From positions 1,469 through 50,285 of the forward strand of contig DJOI01000032.1 of the NCBI GenBank assembly GCA_002439605.1: a stretch of 48,817 nt of DNA, in the 5' to 3' direction. Position 1 is the first letter of the stretch; every line of letters starts with the position of its first letter. Position numbers and translations under genes: made by a program. Below the pieces are notes generated by a model. The model saw only the letters and a program-made list of their open reading frames with translations. It had not been told where the DNA came from and searched no databases. This DNA is from Candidatus Segatella mututuai. Its GTDB lineage: Bacteria > Bacteroidota > Bacteroidia > Bacteroidales > Bacteroidaceae. Positions 1 to 5,526 of this stretch are shown piece after piece.

Positions 1-190
1 ATAATTGAAAGATAGAGTTCTAAGCACCTCTTTTGCCCCATATTTTCTATAAATCTGCTTGGCATTTTTGTACCAAGTTATTTTTTTACCATTACTTAAA
101 TGCAAAATTACAAATTATTTCTCTAAAAACTGGGAGACAAGCACCCAAAAAATGGGAGACAGGGCAAAAAAACTGGGAGACAAGCACCTG

Positions 191-228
191 AAAGTGGGTT
201 GTCTCCAAGTTTGGAGACAACCCACTTT
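191..228. repeat. 38-bp palindrome
   Basis: Arms of 18 bp, AAAGTGGGTTGTCTCCAA and its exact reverse complement, are separated by GT. The arms contain the GGAGACA motif. It could be a protein-binding site, a cruciform or a bidirectional terminator. There is no clear T-tract, so I do not call it a terminator. Confidence 0.75.
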
Positions 229-289
229 TGTGCGCCAAAACACGATATTGAAAATATTGGAATAAAAAAAAATCCACCTAAATCGAATG

Positions 290-367
290 AATTTTCCACC
301 CAAATAAACAAATTTTACCCCTAAGCAAACAAATTTTACCCCTAAATCGAACGAATTTTACCCCTAA
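290..367. repeat. Iteron-like direct repeats, 21-22 bp period
   Basis: AATTTTACCCCTAA is repeated exactly at 311, 332 and 354. A degenerate fourth copy (AATTTTCCACCC) lies at 290. Period is 21, 21 and 22 bp, about two helical turns, so all copies face the same side of the DNA. Each unit is preceded by a variable CRAAYRA-like segment. The arrangement resembles replication-initiator iterons or an operator array, but no partner gene is in the window. Confidence 0.65.
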
Positions 368-559
368 ACGTCTGCCATGCCATTTAATTTCTATATAAAT
401 ATATACTCAACGCGAGAAATTGATGTAAAGTATTAATAATGAGAGGGAGACATGGGATTTGGAGACAGAATTGGAGACAAATATAGGGAAAGTCTCCAAA
501 TCGAATGGCAGCAGCGACAGCTCCAAAATCACAAAAAACATTAAAATAGTTAATAAATT

Positions 560-617
560 TAACTTTGTTTACTCCCATGGGAGTCAACATCCATTCCGAA
601 AAATAGTTGTAACTTTG
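560..617 (+). promoter_or_regulatory. Tandem Bacteroidota promoters without a downstream gene
   Basis: Two exact TAACTTTG boxes (consensus TAnnTTTG) lie at 560-567 and 610-617 on the plus strand. A perfect 14-bp palindrome, ACTCCCATGGGAGT, at 571-584 sits over the expected start site of the first. Nothing that looks like a gene follows before the 3' end of the convergent gene at 857. Either they drive an untranslated or antisense RNA, or they are relics of a lost gene. Confidence 0.45.
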
Positions 618-677
618 CACCCGGATTACAAACCAACGCCCTTGCAAGCACCCTGTCTCTCGCAAATAGATTCCTCA

Positions 678-782
678 GAGCGAATGCGGCGTTCGTGGGA
701 GCGAATGCGGCGTTCGTGGGAGCAAATGCGGAAAACGTGGGAGCAAAAATGGCAAACGAAAGAGCGAATAAACTTGGTGCAG
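678..782. repeat. 21-bp tandem repeat array
   Basis: Five units of 21 bp start with GAGC and begin at 678, 699, 720, 741 and 762. The first two are identical (GAGCGAATGCGGCGTTCGTG plus G) and the later ones diverge progressively. The period is a multiple of three, so spurious open frames run through it on both strands. It lies about 75 bp past the stop of the minus-strand gene at 857. Confidence 0.75.
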
Positions 783-856
783 CCAAGCCAACCATCAACA
801 GTCAAAAAAACATGAAAGCTATGACGAGACTCAGCAACAACCTTACCCCGAGAGCA

Positions 857-2125
857 CTACTTGCCAATGTTCCAACGCAAGCCAAACGAGAAATTGAAGT
901 TCAGTTTCTTGTCCTTGAACACGTTGTCAACATTGCTGCCATTGTCGAAATAATACTTGGCACCTGGCTCCGCATAAATGCCCAACTGAGGCACTACATC
1001 GAACTGAACGCCCAAAGAAGCATTGGCAGACCATTGCATCTTGTCACGGTCCACATCTGTACGGTAGCCATCCAGCATGGTCTTGTTCTTCACATTCACA
1101 GCGCCCTCACCTCCGACATTGACGTAAGTGCGCAAACGACTGATACCCCAAACCTCGTAAGTAAGCCCAACAGGAATACCCACATAATGGAGCGACTGGT
1201 TGACAACCGTCTGGCTACTACCATGTTGATAAGTGAAATCGGAACTGGTCTGCGTATAGACAACTCCCGTTGTAAGCGAGAGCCTTGGAAGCAGAGGCAC
1301 TCCCACCTGCAAGCCAACAGAGACAGGGAAATGATGCTTGGAGTCGACGAGAGTTTCTCTGCTGTTGATCTTGACTGCCATAAACTGCAGGGAATTGTCA
1401 ACCGAAGAACCCATCATGCCATCACTCATCACCAAAGAACCCGACGATTTCCCATCGCCAAGACCACGAGGAATGCCATTCTCGGCATAGAGTTTCAGAG
1501 ACCATCCATCAGAAGCGCCCGACTTGGCTGCGACAACATGTGGATCTACGGTAGAATAAGAACCAGCAGAAGAAGGGCGTACGGAAGAATTCTGTTTGGA
1601 ATACTCCGCCTTAGAAGACTCCCGGGCAGAAGTCTCCGGAACAGAACGAACCGAAGAACCAGAAGGCTCCATTGCCGCAGGCGACAGGTCGCAAACAGCA
1701 TCCACATCGCCATCGGCCGACAAACAAACGGGTGCAGAGGCTCCTATTCCTTGCGACATCCGACCCGCGCGATTGCTGCCTACAGCAGCTTGAGCCAACA
1801 GAACTGGTTTCCTGCTATTGGCAGCCGAACGACTTACGTTCGTCCCAAAAGATGTGATGATTTGATTTCCAACAGCCGAACTAGGCCGCGAGAGAGGTTT
1901 CTGCAAATACACATAACAGCCTCCTGCCACAAGGGCAGCCAAGGCAGCAGCCATTCCCCACCAACGCAAACCTATGCGACGGGCAGGCTTGGCATCAAGA
2001 GGACGAAGAACAGCAGGGCGGCGAACAAGCGATTGCTCGATGTCAGCCCATAAGTCGTCGCCGACCGGAGCCTCATAATTCTCCAGCCTGTCTCGTAGCT
2101 TATCAGTCCAATCAGTCTTGTTCAT
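857..2125 (-). CDS. Probable dual-membrane anti-sigma factor with C-terminal beta-barrel
   Basis: A 422-residue protein. Residues 1-50 are charged and probably cytoplasmic. Residues about 51-74 (WWGMAAALAALVAGGCYVYL) form one transmembrane helix. Residues about 75-200 are a Ser/Pro-rich linker of low complexity. Residues about 205-422 look like an outer-membrane beta-barrel of the PorT/OMP_b-brl type, with alternating short strands ending in FSFGLRW. The ATG overlaps the 3' end of the ECF sigma gene by 14 nt, so the two are translationally coupled. This layout matches, as I recall, the dual membrane-spanning anti-sigma factors (Dma) described in Bacteroides thetaiotaomicron, where an N-terminal cytoplasmic segment restrains the sigma factor and the barrel senses the outer membrane. 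Function here is inferred from architecture and neighbour; a plain porin-like barrel protein is the alternative. Confidence 0.75.
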   Translation of the reverse strand: MNKTDWTDKLRDRLENYEAPVGDDLWADIEQSLVRRPAVLRPLDAKPARRIGLRWWGMAAALAALVAGGCYVYLQKPLSRPSSAVGNQIITSFGTNVSRSAANSRKPVLLAQAAVGSNRAGRMSQGIGASAPVCLSADGDVDAVCDLSPAAMEPSGSSVRSVPETSARESSKAEYSKQNSSVRPSSAGSYSTVDPHVVAAKSGASDGWSLKLYAENGIPRGLGDGKSSGSLVMSDGMMGSSVDNSLQFMAVKINSRETLVDSKHHFPVSVGLQVGVPLLPRLSLTTGVVYTQTSSDFTYQHGSSQTVVNQSLHYVGIPVGLTYEVWGISRLRTYVNVGGEGAVNVKNKTMLDGYRTDVDRDKMQWSANASLGVQFDVVPQLGIYAEPGAKYYFDNGSNVDNVFKDKKLNFNFSFGLRWNIGK

Positions 2126-2663
2126 TTTCCGATTTTTTTAAATAGTTCTTAATTCTCGTTGCCAACAGTTTCTTGGCCCTCAGATACTGGGATGCGGAGG
2201 TACTCTCCTTGATGCCCAACTCCGCAGCTATCTCTTTATGACTTTTCTGCTCAAACACATACATGTTGAGCACCAGTCTATAGCCATCGGGAAGCGTACC
2301 AATGAGCCGCGTCAGCACATCGGGCGGCACACGTTCCACATCAGGACTGTCAGTCTCGGGTTCATCAGGCATCTGGTCGGTAAACACGAACTTTGTCTTC
2401 GCCTTGGCGTAGCTGATGGCCTCGTTGGCCACAATACGCAACATCCAGCCCTTGAGCGATCCCTCGCCCCGATACTCGAAGCGGGCGATGGAAGAAAATA
2501 TCTTCACAAAGCTGTCCTGAACGACATCGCGCACCTCGTCCCTATCGGGCACGTATCTGAGCCCTACGGCCATCACATACCCGATGTAGCGGTCGTAGAG
2601 TCGATGCATCGCATCACGACTACCACCCAATATGTCATCGAGGAGTTGCTTTTCCGATTCCAA
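2112..2663 (-). CDS. ECF-type RNA polymerase sigma factor
   Basis: A 183-residue sigma-70 family protein of the extracytoplasmic function group. Region 2 spans about residues 20-90, including DEVRDVVQDSFVKIF and the promoter-melting segment GWMLRIVANEAISYAK. A short acidic linker follows. Region 4 is about residues 118-175, with the helix-turn-helix around HKEIAAELGIKESTSASQYL. The start codon is TTG, chosen because it has the Shine-Dalgarno AAGGAG just upstream and an in-frame TAA four codons before it. Its 3' end overlaps the barrel protein gene, its probable anti-sigma partner. It presumably directs transcription of envelope genes. Confidence 0.92.
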   Translation of the reverse strand: MESEKQLLDDILGGSRDAMHRLYDRYIGYVMAVGLRYVPDRDEVRDVVQDSFVKIFSSIARFEYRGEGSLKGWMLRIVANEAISYAKAKTKFVFTDQMPDEPETDSPDVERVPPDVLTRLIGTLPDGYRLVLNMYVFEQKSHKEIAAELGIKESTSASQYLRAKKLLATRIKNYLKKSENEQD

Positions 2664-2666
2664 TAT

Positions 2667-2672
2667 CTCCTT
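2667..2672 (-). promoter_or_regulatory. Strong Shine-Dalgarno deciding a TTG start
   Basis: AAGGAG lies three bases upstream of the TTG start of the sigma gene. Clear Shine-Dalgarno sites are rare in this window, so it supports the unusual start codon. An in-frame TAA immediately upstream rules out a longer product. Confidence 0.6.
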
Positions 2673-2746
2673 TTATTTTATTAATGAAACGATGAGAAAC
2701 AAAAAACTTGCATCAAAAAGTGAACTTTTTTCCTACAAGACTACTT

Positions 2747-3664
2747 TTACTTTACATCAAATACCTTGCCCTCCTGTGTTAGGTAACTCTCCGGAAAGAC
2801 TGCCTTTGCTTCTTCGAGCAGCACATCTTCATTGTTGTATCGGGCACTGTAATGTCCCAACAACAACTTCCCCACCTCAGCCTTCCGAGCCACGAGGGCA
2901 GCCTGGCGGGCCGTGCTGTGATAATAGAGCTTGGCACGATCTTCGTTCTCCGAGGCATAGGTGCTCTCGTGATAGAGTACCGTCACGTTTCTTACTCGTT
3001 CGTACAGATTGGGCAGATAGCTCGTATCGCTGCAGTAAGCATAGCTGCGGGGCGCATCGGCAGGCTCCACCAACCTGTTGTTTGGCACGACATCGCCCTC
3101 CGGGGTCGTCCAGTCGGCACCGCTCTTGACATTATTGATTTGCGAGATCGGAATGCCGTAATAATCTATCATGTCGCGACGAATGTGAGGCAAGGTGGGC
3201 TTCTCGCGGAAGATGTAGCCACAACAAGGCACACGATGGCGCAAAGGCACAGTCTCCACGGTGACAGAATGGTCTTCGTAAACTATTTTTTGCTGAGCTG
3301 TGTCTACGGGTACAAACTCTATCTCGTAGCCCATGCCCTGCATAAAGAAGTCCATCTGTTGCTCAAACAAATGAGCATAACACTCTGGAGCAAAAACTTT
3401 AAGAAGAGAGGTACGTCCCAGCATACCGAAGGTAGAGAGCAGTCCCAACAATCCAAAGCAATGGTCGCCATGAAGATGAGAGATAAAGATGGCGCTAACC
3501 TTGGCAAAGTGGACATGCGAACGTCTGAACTGCATCTGTGCACCCTCACCACAATCCATCATGAAGCACTTGCCACGCATCTCGATAAGTTGCGCGGAAG
3601 CACTATGCTTGAGGGTGGGCAAAGCGCTGCCACACCCTAAGATATGAATTCTGAATGGTTCCAT
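2747..3664 (-). CDS. rnz: Ribonuclease Z
   Basis: A 305-residue metallo-beta-lactamase-fold endonuclease that removes 3' trailers from tRNA precursors in the cytoplasm. The N-terminus FRIHILGCGSALPT is typical of the family. The zinc-binding HLHGDH motif is at residues 63-68 and the late histidine motif LGHYSARY is near residue 268. Length agrees with the usual 300-310. It starts 21 nt after the stop of the lipoprotein gene, in a mazG-lipoprotein-rnz-sigma series all on the minus strand. About 80 nt separate it from the sigma gene downstream, so that pair may also have its own promoter. Confidence 0.95.
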   Translation of the reverse strand: MEPFRIHILGCGSALPTLKHSASAQLIEMRGKCFMMDCGEGAQMQFRRSHVHFAKVSAIFISHLHGDHCFGLLGLLSTFGMLGRTSLLKVFAPECYAHLFEQQMDFFMQGMGYEIEFVPVDTAQQKIVYEDHSVTVETVPLRHRVPCCGYIFREKPTLPHIRRDMIDYYGIPISQINNVKSGADWTTPEGDVVPNNRLVEPADAPRSYAYCSDTSYLPNLYERVRNVTVLYHESTYASENEDRAKLYYHSTARQAALVARKAEVGKLLLGHYSARYNNEDVLLEEAKAVFPESYLTQEGKVFDVK

Positions 3665-3685
3665 AATCCGTCCCTTGTCTCCCTC

Positions 3686-4243
3686 CTACCGCTGGCGTTT
3701 GAAGACATAGATGCCTTTATGATTCTCGAGCAGCAGACTGTCGGGTCCCAAGTTGTCTATGGCAAAAGTATCGGTATTGAGCAACAGTTTGCCATTGACG
3801 ATTTTCCAAGAAGTCCATGGGTTGGCCTCGGCCTTGACGTTATTGACGATATCGCCGCCTTCCACTATCTCGAAGTTCTTGTCTATGCTGGTCCACTTGC
3901 CCAAGAGCGAGGTTAGATTGATAACCCGCCGAGCCACCATCTCTCCATCGCTGGCCTTATAGGCTATCAAGGCTATGCGGTCGCCAGCCAATAGTCCTCC
4001 CTGCACCACTCCCGGTTCCTCGTCGTCTACAAAAACATCGAGCGTATCCCCATTGTCGGCAATGAGCTGCAACGAGTGCATGGAAGTTCCGTCACCACAA
4101 ACGCCATAAATAGTCGAATCGTCATCCTCCTCCATGCCTACCGAGTCGTTCATGTCCATCACCTTCGCCGTTTTACGGTCGTGGCAACCCGCCATGAGCA
4201 TCAGCCCCATGGCAGCTACTGTAAAAAAGAATAATCGTCTCAT
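3686..4243 (-). CDS. Lipocalin-like lipoprotein
   Basis: A 185-residue predicted lipoprotein. The chosen ATG gives a clean signal peptide, FFFTVAAMGLMLMAGC, with the lipobox cysteine at residue 20. Longer in-frame starts up to 4291 would overlap mazG and put charged residues before the signal. An acidic stretch (MEEDDDS) follows the signal. The C-terminal half contains LLGKWTSI and short beta-strand-like segments ending in GIYVFKRQR, as in small lipocalin-like domains of Bacteroidota. It is probably anchored to the inner or outer membrane. Ligand and role are unknown. It sits between mazG and rnz with no spacing for a separate promoter. Confidence 0.8.
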   Translation of the reverse strand: MRRLFFFTVAAMGLMLMAGCHDRKTAKVMDMNDSVGMEEDDDSTIYGVCGDGTSMHSLQLIADNGDTLDVFVDDEEPGVVQGGLLAGDRIALIAYKASDGEMVARRVINLTSLLGKWTSIDKNFEIVEGGDIVNNVKAEANPWTSWKIVNGKLLLNTDTFAIDNLGPDSLLLENHKGIYVFKRQR

Positions 4244-4256
4244 CTTTGTATGTTTG

Positions 4257-5195
4257 TTATGATTCATGATTCTCTTGTCGTTTTGCCTCATCCCATAGTT
4301 TATCCATTTCTGCCAAAGTCATGTCTTTCAACCTCTTACCCTGTTTCAAGGAGTGGTCTTCCACGTAGTTGAACCTTCGGATGAACTTCTGGTTGGTTTT
4401 CTCCAGCGCATTGTCGGGATTGAGCTTATACAGTCGGGCGGCATTGATGATGGAGAAGAGGAAATCACCCAACTCGCGAGTGGAGTTTTCCTTATCGCCC
4501 TTCGCCAGCTCGTCCTTCAGTTCTTCCAATTCCTCATGCACCTTGTCCCACACATCCTCTTTCACCTTCCAGTCGAAGCCCACGTTGCGCGCCTTGTCCT
4601 GTATGCGATAAGCCTTGATAAGCGAGGGCAAGGCATCAGGCACTCCACTCAGCACTCGCTCGTTGCCGTCCTTCTCACGTTGCTTTATCTGTTCCCAGGT
4701 TTTCTCCACTGCCGAGGCGGTAGAGGGGAGAACTTCTTTCGCTTGAGTTTCTGGTGCCCTTGAGCCTTCTATTTGCTCACTCACTCTTCGTTCTTCACTC
4801 TTCACTTCTTTATAGACCACCTGTCCTGCCTCGTTGATACACATGTCGGGATTGGCAACCGTCCAGTTGCCCTCCTTGCGCCAGTTGATGAACGGATGGC
4901 GGAACATGAGCTTGTCGGCTTCCTGGTTGCAGACATCACAGATGTCGAACTTCTCGTCCTCACGCCCTATGATGCTATAGAACATCACATGTTCGAGCAC
5001 ATCGCCCAGTTCTTTCTTGATATTCTTGTAGTCGCGCTTCATCAGGGCGTCGCACAACTCGAAGGTCTCCTCGATGGTATTGGGACGAAGACTCTCAAAG
5101 GTTTGTTTCTTGTCCCATGGACATTCTATGCGCAGGCGGTCCTGCACATCCAACAGTCTCCCGAAAGCAGCTAATTTTTCTTCCTTTGTATGCAC
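4257..5195 (-). CDS. mazG: Nucleoside triphosphate pyrophosphohydrolase MazG
   Basis: A 312-residue cytoplasmic enzyme that hydrolyses (d)NTPs to monophosphate and pyrophosphate, with two MazG domains in tandem. Domain 1 (about 1-100) contains ECPWDKKQTFESL and the metal-binding EETFEL and KELGDVLEHV. Domain 2 (about 166-312) contains GFDW, EELEELKDEL and RELGDFLFSIINAAR. The E. coli protein is about 263 residues; the excess lies between the domains (about 101-165), where a low-complexity segment (YKEVKSEERRVSEQ) is encoded by GTGAAGAGTGAAGAAC-type DNA that looks like an intergenic repeat read in frame. The start is GTG. First gene of the minus-strand series, with a promoter at 5224-5231. Confidence 0.93.
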   Translation of the reverse strand: MHTKEEKLAAFGRLLDVQDRLRIECPWDKKQTFESLRPNTIEETFELCDALMKRDYKNIKKELGDVLEHVMFYSIIGREDEKFDICDVCNQEADKLMFRHPFINWRKEGNWTVANPDMCINEAGQVVYKEVKSEERRVSEQIEGSRAPETQAKEVLPSTASAVEKTWEQIKQREKDGNERVLSGVPDALPSLIKAYRIQDKARNVGFDWKVKEDVWDKVHEELEELKDELAKGDKENSTRELGDFLFSIINAARLYKLNPDNALEKTNQKFIRRFNYVEDHSLKQGKRLKDMTLAEMDKLWDEAKRQENHES

Positions 5196-5223
5196 GTTGT
5201 TTATCTTTTTTAAAATATTTCTG

Positions 5224-5231
5224 CAAAGATA
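5224..5231 (-). promoter_or_regulatory. mazG promoter -7 box
   Basis: TATCTTTG on the minus strand matches the TAnnTTTG box. It lies about 28 nt before the GTG of mazG, leaving a leader of roughly 20 nt. The rest of the 331-nt gap 5196-5526 is AT-rich and otherwise shows only the valS promoter. Confidence 0.6.
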
Positions 5232-5478
5232 ATGCTTTTATTGGAAAACCTTTATTATTTTCATGTTTTTTTTGGCAATAAAGTGACGCTAAAAAAATAA
5301 CTTGGTACGTTTTAAACGAGAAATGCTCTTTTTAAAAAAGACATCTGCCTAATCTGCTGATTGCATCTAAAAACATATAAAAGAAATATTCTACAAATTT
5401 AAAGCTTCAAATGAAGATGAAAAGCATAAATGACGGAAAATAATAAGTAAAGCCCTCGCTTATTTCGGCAGAATTTAG

Positions 5479-5486
5479 TAACTTTG
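5479..5486 (+). promoter_or_regulatory. valS promoter -7 box
   Basis: TAACTTTG on the plus strand lies about 40 nt before the valS ATG. No T-box or other riboswitch-like structure is evident between the box and the gene. Confidence 0.6.
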
Positions 5487-5526
5487 CACCGATTTATTGA
5501 TGAAAAAACAACAAAGATAATAACAA

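Larger units (their letters stand above)
128..499. repeat. GGAGACA-motif cluster
   Basis: The heptamer GGAGACA, or its reverse complement TGTCTCC, occurs about eight times in 370 bases. Copies lie near 132, 155, 176, 199 (inverted), 213, 446, 461 and 473, with GTCTCCAA at 492. TTGGAGAC at 471-478 and GTCTCCAA at 492-499 can pair as an 8-bp stem. The copies at 130-145 and 173-188 share the longer string GGGAGACAAGCACC. No convincing protein is encoded; the short open frame through it simply translates the repeats. Function unknown. Confidence 0.7.

Noticed and set aside
59..265. 68-codon plus-strand frame at the left edge
   Set aside because: Its sequence is a translation of the GGAGACA repeats and palindrome.
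678..782. Possible CRISPR array
   Set aside because: Units are contiguous 21-mers without spacers and there are no cas genes.
459..815. 118-codon plus-strand frame with repeated WERMRRS segments
   Set aside because: The repeats come from the 21-bp tandem array, readable in all frames; no start signal or family resemblance.
695..2053. Long plus-strand open frame of 452 codons
   Set aside because: It lies antisense to the barrel protein gene, is Arg/His/Thr-rich with no recognisable domain, and starts in the tandem repeat; a shadow frame.
2715..2730. AAAAAGT/ACTTTTT inverted repeat between rnz and the sigma gene
   Set aside because: The stem is short, A/U-only at its ends and has a two-base centre; not strong enough to call a terminator.
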